From contig DGTS01000001.1 of the NCBI GenBank assembly GCA_002394385.1, forward strand, positions 2,010-26,801: a stretch of DNA of 24,792 bases, given 5' to 3'. Shown piece by piece: positions 7,932 through 14,670 of the stretch. Position 1 is the first letter of the stretch. The number at the start of each line of letters is the position of its first letter. This DNA is from Prevotella sp. UBA4330. Its GTDB lineage: Bacteria > Bacteroidota > Bacteroidia > Bacteroidales > Bacteroidaceae. The translations under genes were made by a program, and so were the position numbers. The notes under the pieces were generated by a model. It did not search any database, was not told where the DNA came from, and was given only the letters and a program-made list of their open reading frames with translations.

Positions 7932-8030
7932 AGTGAAAAGTCAAAAAAGGGCAGCCCCTCATCCACTAAGTCTTCGGAGTCACCCTTCGCTCATTATAAT
8001 TATTAGCGATATTAGCCGCTTTAAGTGGTG

Positions 8031-8058
8031 CAAAAGTAACGAATTATTTTGTAACAAG
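8031..8058 (-). promoter_or_regulatory. Candidate promoter for the solute-binding lipoprotein gene
   Basis: TACTTTTG on the minus strand (8031-8038) matches TAnnTTTG, with only a weak CTTG 16 bp upstream. It interleaves with the radA promoter, so the two divergent promoters overlap. The leader to the start at 7931 is about 95 bases and contains a GGGGCTGCCC-T6 stretch near 7946-7962 that could form a weak terminator-like stem. Confidence 0.4.
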
Positions 8059-8078
8059 AAAAAATATTAGTAATTTTG
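8048..8078 (+). promoter_or_regulatory. Promoter for radA
   Basis: TTTG (8048-8051), a 19-bp spacer and TAATTTTG (8071-8078) are a full match to the Bacteroidota housekeeping consensus. The start codon is 95 bases further on, leaving a leader with hairpin potential at 8105-8143. Confidence 0.8.
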
Positions 8079-8104
8079 TTGCGTTTTTAATAATCCATCA
8101 TCTA

Positions 8105-8143
8105 TCCGCTCGACCCGAAGGGGCGCTTTCAAAGCGAAGCGGA
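8105..8143 (+). other. Predicted three-way-junction structure in the radA leader
   Basis: Outer stem TCCGCT (8105-8110) pairs with AGCGGA (8138-8143). Inside it lie CCC-GAA-GGG (8114-8122) and CGCTT-TCA-AAGCG (8124-8136). The whole is G/C-rich in an otherwise A/T-rich leader. It was folded by eye; it could be a regulatory leader or another copy of an intergenic repeat. Confidence 0.4.
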
Positions 8144-8173
8144 GAAAGAACAAACACCCATCATACTGAATAT

Positions 8174-9631
8174 ATGGCAAAAGACAAGATAGCATACGTG
8201 TGCTCGAATTGCGGCCAGGAGTCGGCAAAATGGATTGGCAAATGCCCCTCCTGCGGACAATGGAACACGTTCAAGGAGATAAGGATAAGCAACGATACGG
8301 GTCAGATGGCGGCACGCTCGGCCGCATCGAACGTGCGAAGCGGCAGGACAGGCGAGAAGAACAAGCCCCTGCACCTGCACGAGATATCGTCGAAGGACGT
8401 GCCGAGAATAGACATGCACGACGAAGAACTGAACCGCGTGCTGGGCGGAGGTCTGGTGCAGGGAAGCATTGTGCTGCTGGGAGGAGAGCCCGGAATAGGC
8501 AAGAGCACGCTCACCCTGCAGACTATACTCAACCTCGAAGACAAACGTGTGCTTTATGTCAGCGGTGAGGAAAGCGCTCAACAACTGAAGATGAGGGCTG
8601 AGAGATTATTGAATGTGGAGCGTGGAGCGTTGAGCGGAAACACCCAGGACACGACCAACACCCAACACCCATCACCCAACACCATAAATGATAATCTGCT
8701 GATTCTGACCGAGACATCGCTCGAGAGCATATTCAACCACATCAAGGACGTGCAGCCAGAACTGGTGATTATCGACTCCATACAGACCATAGCGACAGAG
8801 GATGTCGATTCTTCACCGGGAAGTATCACCCAAGTGCGCGAATGTGCAGCCGCCCTGTTGCGCTTTGCCAAGTCGAGCGGTGTGCCGGTGATACTCATCG
8901 GACACATAAACAAGGAGGGAACGCTGGCAGGACCAAAGATACTGGAGCATATCGTTGACACGGTGATACAGTTCGAGGGCGACCAACACTACATGTACCG
9001 CATTCTGCGCTCAATAAAGAACCGCTTCGGCAGCACTTCCGAACTCGGAATCTACGAGATGCAACAAAACGGACTGAGACAGGTGAACAATCCATCGGAA
9101 CTGCTGCTCACCCAAGACCACGAAGGGCTATCGGGCATCGCCATAAGTTCGGCCATTGAGGGCGTGCGGCCCTTCCTCGTGGAGACGCAAGCCCTTGTAT
9201 CGACGGCAGCATACGGTACTCCGCAACGCTCTGCCACAGGATTCGACCAGCGAAGGCTCAACATGCTGTTGGCGGTGCTTGAGAAACGAGTGGGATTTAA
9301 ACTCGTTCAGAAAGACGTCTTCCTCAACATCGCGGGCGGACTGCGTGTTACCGACCTTGCCACCGACCTCTCTGTGATTGCCGCCGTGCTCTCCTCCAAC
9401 GTCGATACGCCGATAGAGAGCGGATGGTGTATGGCTGGCGAGGTGGGACTCAGCGGCGAGGTGCGCCCCATCAACCGCATAGAGCAACGCATTGCGGAAG
9501 CAGAGAAACTGGGATTCACAGATATCATATTCCCCAAATACAACATGCAGGGAATGGCACATCGCGACTTTAAGATACGCCTGCACCCCGTTCGCAAGGT
9601 GGAGGAAGCCCTGCGGCTGCTCTTTGGATAA
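8174..9631 (+). CDS. radA: DNA repair protein RadA
   Basis: RadA is a RecA-like ATPase that helps process recombination intermediates by driving branch migration. The 485-residue protein has all parts in order: a four-cysteine zinc finger (Cys10, Cys13, Cys24, Cys27), Walker A GGEPGIGKST (103-112), Walker B LVIIDS (197-202), the RadA-specific KNRFG motif (282-286) and a C-terminal Lon-protease-like domain (about 330-485). Residues about 148-174 (VERGALSG, then an Asn/Thr/Pro-rich run) are an extra, low-complexity segment between RAERLL and LLILTET that most RadA proteins lack; the family is usually about 450-460 residues. It lies on a surface loop region by position. Translation continues through it in frame, so the protein is expected to be active. 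The gene appears monocistronic. Confidence 0.96.
   Translation: MAKDKIAYVCSNCGQESAKWIGKCPSCGQWNTFKEIRISNDTGQMAARSAASNVRSGRTGEKNKPLHLHEISSKDVPRIDMHDEELNRVLGGGLVQGSIVLLGGEPGIGKSTLTLQTILNLEDKRVLYVSGEESAQQLKMRAERLLNVERGALSGNTQDTTNTQHPSPNTINDNLLILTETSLESIFNHIKDVQPELVIIDSIQTIATEDVDSSPGSITQVRECAAALLRFAKSSGVPVILIGHINKEGTLAGPKILEHIVDTVIQFEGDQHYMYRILRSIKNRFGSTSELGIYEMQQNGLRQVNNPSELLLTQDHEGLSGIAISSAIEGVRPFLVETQALVSTAAYGTPQRSATGFDQRRLNMLLAVLEKRVGFKLVQKDVFLNIAGGLRVTDLATDLSVIAAVLSSNVDTPIESGWCMAGEVGLSGEVRPINRIEQRIAEAEKLGFTDIIFPKYNMQGMAHRDFKIRLHPVRKVEEALRLLFG
8615..8683 (+). repeat. Repeat-like DNA inserted in frame within radA
   Basis: The segment has two parts: GTGGAGCGTGGAGCGTTGAG and then iterations of CACCCAACA/CATCACCCAA (8656-8683). 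It codes for about 23 low-complexity residues that are absent from the usual RadA alignment position. The first part shares GAGCGTTGAGCG with an extra segment of thiL (15306-15317, opposite strand). The base composition and short-period repeats are like intergenic repeats and unlike the surrounding coding DNA. Confidence 0.6.
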
Positions 9632-9675
9632 ACAAAGAGACACCCCAGAACACTTTTTTGCTGACATATCATAAC

Positions 9676-9826
9676 GGGCGAACACGGAGGTTCGCCCCTA
9701 CAATGCGAAGCAACAACAAATTATGTGAAACCTATTGGGGCGAACACGGAGGTTCGCCCCTACAATGAAATGCGATGAATTATTAGGTTATGCGCAACAT
9801 GTAGGGGCTAACCTCCGTGTTAGCCC
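9676..9826. repeat. Three copies of a GGGCGAAC hairpin repeat
   Basis: Copies at 9676-9697 and 9738-9759 are identical: GGGCGAAC, loop ACGGAG, GTTCGCCC, followed by CCTACAATG. The third (9805-9826) is GGGCTAAC, CTCCGT, GTTAGCCC, preceded by GTAG, that is, the opposite orientation with a compensated stem change. A fourth, degenerate copy may be at 12694-12716. There is no U-tract, so these are not simple terminators. Similar motifs recur between genes in many bacterial genomes. Confidence 0.85.
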
Positions 9827-9842
9827 GCAATAAAAAAATTAC

Positions 9843-9992
9843 CACTTGTATCTCCTGACCACCTCACTTGTGCCTCCTGACCTCCTCACTTATGCTTCCT
9901 GACAACCTCACTTGTGCTTCCTGACCTCCTCACTTGTGCTTCCTGACAACCTCACTTATACTTCCAGACAACCTCACCTGCACTTTCTGATA
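9843..9992. repeat. Tandem array of a 22-bp unit, six full copies and one partial
   Basis: Units start at 9843, 9865, 9887, 9909, 9931, 9953 and 9975 with consensus CACTTGTGCTTCCTGACA plus a variable four-base end (ACCT or TCCT). They abut with no spacers. Variation is concentrated at a few positions (TGTG/TATA, CAA/CTC). Degenerate copies of the same unit occur at 631-712 and 21625-21779. Confidence 0.9.
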
Positions 9993-10000
9993 TTCAACAT

Positions 10001-10060
10001 CCCTCCCTTTGGGAGGGCTTGGGTGGGCTTTTTCTTCGGGAGGGCTTGGGTGGGCTTTTT
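10001..10060. repeat. Hairpin and duplicated GGGAGGGCTTGGGTGGGC element
   Basis: CCCTCCC-TTT-GGGAGGG (10001-10017) forms a stem. GGGAGGGCTTGGGTGGGC plus five T residues occurs at 10011-10033 and again, unchanged, at 10038-10060, offset by 27 bases. The second copy reaches the stop codon of the SDR gene. It completes the gene-free stretch 9632-10059, which holds only repeats as far as I can see. Confidence 0.8.
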
Positions 10061-10791
10061 TACGATGTCCTTATCTTCAGCCTAACCCACAGCCAACGGG
10101 GAATAAGACGCCAAAAGAAAGTGAGCATTCGATAGCGCCAGTCTATGACACACCTGCCCTTTTGCCGGTAAACAGCACGCACTATCTGGCGCGCCACATC
10201 CTCCAAGCGCAACAGCATAGGATAGTTGTGCCCGTCGCCAAGCAGCGCCGTATCTACGAAACCTGGCTGAATGTCGGTAAAACGGATGTTCAGGCTACGC
10301 ATGTTTGCCTGCTGCTGAAGCGCCTCAATATAGTGTGCCTGAAACGACTTGGTAGCACTATACGAGGGAGCGGCGCCAAGTCCCTTGGTGGAAGCGATGG
10401 AAGTGATGGCCGCTATCTGCCCTCCTTGATGCTCAGACATATAATTATAGATGGTGTCTATCATCTGGGTGAAGCCCTTTACGTTGGTCTCTACCGTTCG
10501 CATCTCCACGTCCTTGTCGAGCATCATGTTCTGCTTGCCGATGCCGGAGGAATAGAAGAACAGCCCTACTCCACCCAACTCGTCTATCAACTGTAACAAA
10601 CGCCGAGGCGCATCGTCGGAAGTGACGTCGATGCAAGCCACCGTCACACGTTCAGGAAACTCACTTTTCAACTGCTCGAGCAAGTCCGTGCGGCGCGCAG
10701 CCACACCGAGATGCCAACCGTCGGCAAGCAACAGACGGGCCACATCCTTGCCAATGCCCGACGAAGCGCCAATAACTATCGCTCTTTTCAT
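10060..10791 (-). CDS. Short-chain dehydrogenase/reductase (SDR), substrate unknown
   Basis: The 243-residue protein is a classical SDR: NAD(P)-binding GASSGIG at 8-14, a basic AARR at 31-34 that suggests NADPH preference, Asn103, and the catalytic Ser131, Tyr144 and Lys148 (YSATK). The nucleotide-binding strand begins at residue 3, so the start at 10791 is firm. The C-terminal 20 residues (FFWRLIPRWLWVRLKI) are Trp/Arg-rich and could associate with the membrane. The substrate cannot be predicted. It is monocistronic, with a candidate promoter only seven bases upstream of the ATG, and its end runs into a duplicated intergenic repeat. Confidence 0.9.
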   Translation of the reverse strand: MKRAIVIGASSGIGKDVARLLLADGWHLGVAARRTDLLEQLKSEFPERVTVACIDVTSDDAPRRLLQLIDELGGVGLFFYSSGIGKQNMMLDKDVEMRTVETNVKGFTQMIDTIYNYMSEHQGGQIAAITSIASTKGLGAAPSYSATKSFQAHYIEALQQQANMRSLNIRFTDIQPGFVDTALLGDGHNYPMLLRLEDVARQIVRAVYRQKGRCVIDWRYRMLTFFWRLIPRWLWVRLKIRTS

Positions 10792-10798
10792 AATGTTG

Positions 10799-10832
10799 CA
10801 AAAGTACCCAAAATAAGTGACATAATTGCAAT
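10799..10832 (-). promoter_or_regulatory. Candidate promoter for the SDR gene
   Basis: On the minus strand TACTTTTG (10799-10806) matches TAnnTTTG, with ATTG (10829-10832) 22 bp upstream as a weak -33 element. The start codon is only seven bases past the -7 box, which would make the transcript almost leaderless. Confidence 0.45.
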
Positions 10833-10846
10833 AAATGACCTTAAAA

Positions 10847-10878
10847 TTTGCTTATTATAAAAAATATCCCTACTTTTG
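10847..10878 (+). promoter_or_regulatory. Promoter for sppA and probably the downstream run
   Basis: TTTG (10847-10850), 20 bp, TACTTTTG (10871-10878): a full consensus match, 35 bases before the sppA start. Confidence 0.85.
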
Positions 10879-10913
10879 CAAATTAGAAATCATATAATTT
10901 ATCAATTTAAATC

Positions 10914-12683
10914 ATGAAAGACTTTCTTAAATACACTGCCGCCACTATCGTTGGCCTTCTAATATTCACAATCATCATCGCAGCATTCGGAATGATGAGT
11001 ATCGTGGGAATGATAGCCTCGGGCAGTTCTACAGCACCAGTCGCAGACAATTCGGTAATGGTTCTCTCGCTCAGCGGCACGCTCGAGGAGCGCTCGGAGA
11101 CAGACATAATGTCGTCGTTCATGGGTGGAAACACATCATCGACAGGTCTCGACGACATGCTGAACGCCATAAAAAAAGCAAAGGAAAACGACAACATAAA
11201 AGGTATATATATCGAGGCAGGCGCATTCTCTGCCGACTCTTACGCTTCCCTGCAGGCCATTCGCAAGGCTCTGCTCGACTTCAAGAAGAGCGGAAAGTGG
11301 ATTGTGTCGTACGGAGACACATACACACAGGGCACGTATTATCTCGCATCGGTAGCAGACAAAGTGCTGATGAACCCACAGGGTGCGATTGAATGGCACG
11401 GAATTGCATCACAACAGATGCTGCTGAAAGACCTCCTGGCCAAGTTCGGCATAAAAGTGCAGTTGGCGAAAGTAGGCTCCTACAAGAGCGCTCCAGAGAT
11501 GTTCACCGCCGACCAGATAAGTGAGCCTAACCGTGAGCAGATTACTGCATACATCAACGGCATCTGGGAAAATGTCGTGAAGGGTGTTTCTGAAAGCAGA
11601 AAGATAAGCGTTGAGCAACTCAATCAGTATGCCGACAGCCTCGTTATGTTTGACCAGCCGCAGAACTTCGTCAAGAATAAGATGGTGGACAAACTGGTTT
11701 ATACCGACGAGGTGAAGGATGTGGTGAAGGAAATGCTAAAGATTGGCAAGGACGACAACATCAACAAGGTGAGCCTGAGCGACATGGCCAACGTGAAAGG
11801 CAGCAGAAACGAGGGTGAGGCTATCGCCGTTTACTATGCTTACGGCGATGTGGTTGACGGCGCTACCGGTGCACTGAGCCAAGGCCACACCATCGATGCG
11901 CAGAAAGTGTGCAAAGACCTGGAACAACTGATGAACGACGATGACGTCAAGGCCGTTGTGCTCCGAATAAACACAGGAGGCGGCTCGGCATACGCATCAG
12001 AGCAGATATGGCACTCTATGAAGCAACTCAAGGCAAAGAAGCCGGTAGTGGTGTCGATGGGAGGAATGGCTGCTTCAGGTGGATATTACATCAGTTGCAT
12101 CGGTAACTACATTTACGCCGAGCCCACAACACTCACTGGCTCCATCGGCATCTTCGGCATGTTCCCAGACGCGAGCCAACTGCTGACAGAGAAACTGGGC
12201 GTGAAGTTCGAAGAGATAAAGACCAACAAGTTCTCTACATTTGGCTCCATGAGCCGTCCTTTCAACGAAGAGGAGATGTCATACCTTAACAAGTATATTC
12301 AAAGAGGTTATGAACTATTCCGCTCGCGCGTGGCAGAGGGCCGCAAGATGAGTGTTGAAGAGGTGGAGAAGATTGCCCAGGGACATGTATGGCTGGGACA
12401 AGACGCTTTGAAGATAAAACTCGTTGACGCTCTCGGAGGACTTGACGACGCCATCAAGAAGGCAGCCGAACTGGCTAAACTCGATAAATATCACAGCGTG
12501 GCATACCCAGAGCCTGAGGGATGGGAGACACAACTGATGAAACAGTTCAACGACAACAACTACATAGAAGCACAGGCACGACTCGTGCTGGGTGAATACT
12601 ATGAGCCGTTCATGCTGCTTCGCACAATGGACCAGCAGAACGCCATTCAGGCAAGACTGCCGTTCTACCTGAAAGTGAAGTAA
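10914..12683 (+). CDS. sppA: Signal peptide peptidase SppA (protease IV), long form
   Basis: This membrane-anchored serine protease degrades cleaved signal peptides. The 589-residue length and tandem-domain build match the long, E. coli-type SppA (about 618 residues). An N-terminal membrane helix (about 8-34) is followed by the first domain with the catalytic lysine, Lys191 in GSYKSAPEMFT, and the second domain with the nucleophile, Ser388 in MAASGGYYIS; Ser and Lys in separate halves are typical of this form. RINTGGGSAYASEQIW (351-366) and LTGSIGIFG (407-415) are further family motifs. It has its own consensus promoter and is followed 61 bases later by lpxK, with a degenerate GGGGCG hairpin repeat between them. 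Confidence 0.95.
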   Translation: MKDFLKYTAATIVGLLIFTIIIAAFGMMSIVGMIASGSSTAPVADNSVMVLSLSGTLEERSETDIMSSFMGGNTSSTGLDDMLNAIKKAKENDNIKGIYIEAGAFSADSYASLQAIRKALLDFKKSGKWIVSYGDTYTQGTYYLASVADKVLMNPQGAIEWHGIASQQMLLKDLLAKFGIKVQLAKVGSYKSAPEMFTADQISEPNREQITAYINGIWENVVKGVSESRKISVEQLNQYADSLVMFDQPQNFVKNKMVDKLVYTDEVKDVVKEMLKIGKDDNINKVSLSDMANVKGSRNEGEAIAVYYAYGDVVDGATGALSQGHTIDAQKVCKDLEQLMNDDDVKAVVLRINTGGGSAYASEQIWHSMKQLKAKKPVVVSMGGMAASGGYYISCIGNYIYAEPTTLTGSIGIFGMFPDASQLLTEKLGVKFEEIKTNKFSTFGSMSRPFNEEEMSYLNKYIQRGYELFRSRVAEGRKMSVEEVEKIAQGHVWLGQDALKIKLVDALGGLDDAIKKAAELAKLDKYHSVAYPEPEGWETQLMKQFNDNNYIEAQARLVLGEYYEPFMLLRTMDQQNAIQARLPFYLKVK

Positions 12684-12693
12684 TAACACTCTT

Positions 12694-12716
12694 GGGGCGT
12701 ACCCCGTGTGCGCCCG
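12694..12716. repeat. Degenerate GGGGCG...CGCCCG hairpin repeat
   Basis: GGGCG (12695-12699) pairs with CGCCC (12711-12715), and the loop contains CCCGTGTG. The layout resembles the better copies at 9676-9826 and lies between sppA and lpxK. Confidence 0.5.
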
Positions 12717-12744
12717 TTCATTTATATATTAACGACGCTCAGAG

Positions 12745-13917
12745 ATGGAAGGCGACTTTATAAAGATAAACGAGTGGCTGCTGCCGTTTAGTTGGCTCTA
12801 CGGCATAGGCGTAAGACTGAGGAATCAACTCTTCGACATCGGGATGTTGAAGAGCCGCAGTTTCGACGTCCCTGTCATCTCCGTCGGAAACATCACCGTG
12901 GGCGGTTCGGGCAAGACTCCACACGTGGAGTATCTCGTGAAACTGCTCAAGGACAAGACAAAAGTGGCTGTTCTGAGCCGCGGATATAAGCGGAAGAGCA
13001 AGGGATTTGTGCTGGCGAAGAAAGACACTCCGATGAGTGAGATTGGCGACGAGCCGTTCCAGATAAAGAAGAAGTTCCCCAACATTTATGTAGCGGTGGA
13101 TAAAGACAGGTGTCACGGCATAGACAAACTTACCGACAACAACGTTGCAAAGGACACAGATGTCATTCTTCTCGACGATGCCTATCAACACCGATATGTC
13201 AAGCCGGGAATAAACATTCTGCTCGTTGACTACCATCGTCTGATAATATACGACAAACTGCTGCCTGCGGGCAGACTGCGCGAGCCAAAAGAGGGCAAAA
13301 GCAGAGCCGACATAGTTATCGTAACAAAATGCCCGTCGGACATGAAGCCGATGGAGTTCCGCGTGCTTATCAAGGCGATGAACCTCAGACCATATCAGAA
13401 CCTGTACTTCACAACCCTGAAATATGGCAATCTGAAACCGCTCTATTGTGGCGACGACATGAAACTGGACAGCCTGACGAAGCAGCATAATGTGCTCCTG
13501 CTCACGGGCATAGCATCGCCCAACCAGATGATTCTCGACCTGAAGCCATACACAGATAACATTCTGCCAATGACATTCAGCGACCATCATCAGTTCACAC
13601 AGAAAGACATTAGAAGGCTGAACGAGCAGTTTGCCGAGATGCCAGAGCCCAAACTAATCATCACAACGGAAAAGGACGCTACACGACTGTTCGGAATGGA
13701 GGGACTAAGCGACGATGTCAGACACAACATCTTCGCCCTGCCAGTAGAGGTACAGTTCATGTTAGACCAACAAGATATGTTCAACCAAAAAATCATAGAC
13801 TATGTACGAAAAAATTCAAGAAACAGCATCCTGGCTAAAGCAAAGGATGACCACAAGTCCAAAGACAGCAATAGTACTGGGAACGGGACTAGGACAATTA
13901 GCTTCAGAAATAACTGA
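12745..13917 (+). CDS. lpxK: Tetraacyldisaccharide 4'-kinase (lipid A biosynthesis)
   Basis: LpxK phosphorylates the 4' position of the lipid A disaccharide to give lipid IVA at the inner face of the cytoplasmic membrane. The 390-residue protein carries the P-loop GNITVGGSGKT (48-58), DEPFQIKKKF (102-111), the DDAYQHR motif (144-150) and a late SDHHQF (279-284) matching the position of a conserved His in the family. A hydrophobic N-terminal helix (about 10-22) is the usual membrane contact. The last 38 codons overlap the start of punA in another frame by 116 bases; the tail after about residue 353 is polar and Ser/Asn/Lys-rich. It belongs to a plus-strand run with punA and perhaps sppA and thiL. 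Kdo, made by the kdsD-kdsA products, is added to its product. Confidence 0.95.
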   Translation: MEGDFIKINEWLLPFSWLYGIGVRLRNQLFDIGMLKSRSFDVPVISVGNITVGGSGKTPHVEYLVKLLKDKTKVAVLSRGYKRKSKGFVLAKKDTPMSEIGDEPFQIKKKFPNIYVAVDKDRCHGIDKLTDNNVAKDTDVILLDDAYQHRYVKPGINILLVDYHRLIIYDKLLPAGRLREPKEGKSRADIVIVTKCPSDMKPMEFRVLIKAMNLRPYQNLYFTTLKYGNLKPLYCGDDMKLDSLTKQHNVLLLTGIASPNQMILDLKPYTDNILPMTFSDHHQFTQKDIRRLNEQFAEMPEPKLIITTEKDATRLFGMEGLSDDVRHNIFALPVEVQFMLDQQDMFNQKIIDYVRKNSRNSILAKAKDDHKSKDSNSTGNGTRTISFRNN

Positions 13918-14611
13918 CACGTACGAATTTCCATACAGCGAAATTCCCAACATGCCAGTCTCTACGGTAGAGGGACATAGCGGAAAACTCATCTTCGGAA
14001 AACTCGGAGGCAAGGATATCATGGCGATGCAAGGCCGATTCCACTTCTATGAGGGATACAACATGAAGGAAGTGACATTCCCCGTGCGCGTGATGTATGA
14101 GTTAGGAATTAAGACTCTCTTCGTAAGCAACGCCGCCGGAGGAATGAACCCGAAGTTCAAAATCGGCGACCTTATGATTATCGACGACCACATCAACTTC
14201 TTCCCCGAGCATCCTCTGCACGGAAAGAACTTCCCCACAGGACCTCGTTTCCCTGACATGCACGAGACCTACGACCACGAACTGATTGCTCTGGCAGACA
14301 AGATTGCCGAGGAAAAGGGCATCAGAGTGGTTCATGGAGTATATATCGGTGTGCAGGGTCCAACCTTTGAGACTCCCGCTGAATACAGGATGTATCATCT
14401 TTTCGGAGGAGACGCAGTAGGAATGAGCACCGTTCCAGAGGTTATCGTCGCACACCATTGCGGCATAAAGACCTTCGGAATAAGCATCATCACCGACCTT
14501 GGAGGATTCGACGATCCTGTAGAAGTATCGCACGAGGAGGTTCAGGTGGCTGCCAATGCCGCACAGCCCGTCATGACCGAGATTATGAGGGAGATGATTA
14601 AACGGTCATAA
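13802..14611 (+). CDS. punA: Purine nucleoside phosphorylase (trimeric PNP-I type)
   Basis: The enzyme splits purine nucleosides with phosphate into base and ribose 1-phosphate for salvage. The 269-residue protein shows VLGTGLGQLA (25-34), GHSGKL (58-63), GRFHFYEGY (78-86), SNAAGGMN (109-116), GPTFETPAEYR (186-196) and VGMSTVPEVIVAHHCG (206-221), all hallmarks of the mammalian-like trimeric family. The start MYEKIQETASWL is natural for the family, so the 116-base overlap with lpxK is real. Asp232 (IITDLGG) stands where human PNP has Asn243, the residue that favours 6-oxopurines, so the base preference may be broader than inosine/guanosine; that is inference. A short gap with tandem AACTCC-type repeats separates it from thiL. 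Confidence 0.95.
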   Translation: MYEKIQETASWLKQRMTTSPKTAIVLGTGLGQLASEITDTYEFPYSEIPNMPVSTVEGHSGKLIFGKLGGKDIMAMQGRFHFYEGYNMKEVTFPVRVMYELGIKTLFVSNAAGGMNPKFKIGDLMIIDDHINFFPEHPLHGKNFPTGPRFPDMHETYDHELIALADKIAEEKGIRVVHGVYIGVQGPTFETPAEYRMYHLFGGDAVGMSTVPEVIVAHHCGIKTFGISIITDLGGFDDPVEVSHEEVQVAANAAQPVMTEIMREMIKRS

Positions 14612-14618
14612 CGCTCTA

Positions 14619-14667
14619 ATCTCCTTCACCAACTTACTTCTAAACTCCTTAACTCCATTACTCCTTT
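14619..14667. repeat. AACTCC-type short repeat upstream of thiL
   Basis: The run contains CTAATCTCC, AACTCCTTAACTCC and ATTACTCC. Similar runs occur at 21883-21915 and, in reverse complement, at 24771-24792. It directly abuts the thiL start, which has no visible ribosome-binding site. Confidence 0.7.
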
Positions 14668-14670
14668 TAT

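Noticed and set aside
8615..8683. The extra radA segment as an intein
   Set aside because: It is far too short and has no splicing motifs or flanking nucleophile pattern.
9676..9759. GGGCGAAC hairpins as transcription terminators of radA
   Set aside because: No U-tract follows the stems on either strand, and the copies are repeated in opposite orientations.
9843..9992. Tandem repeats as a CRISPR array
   Set aside because: The 22-bp units abut with no unique spacers and no cas genes are in the window.
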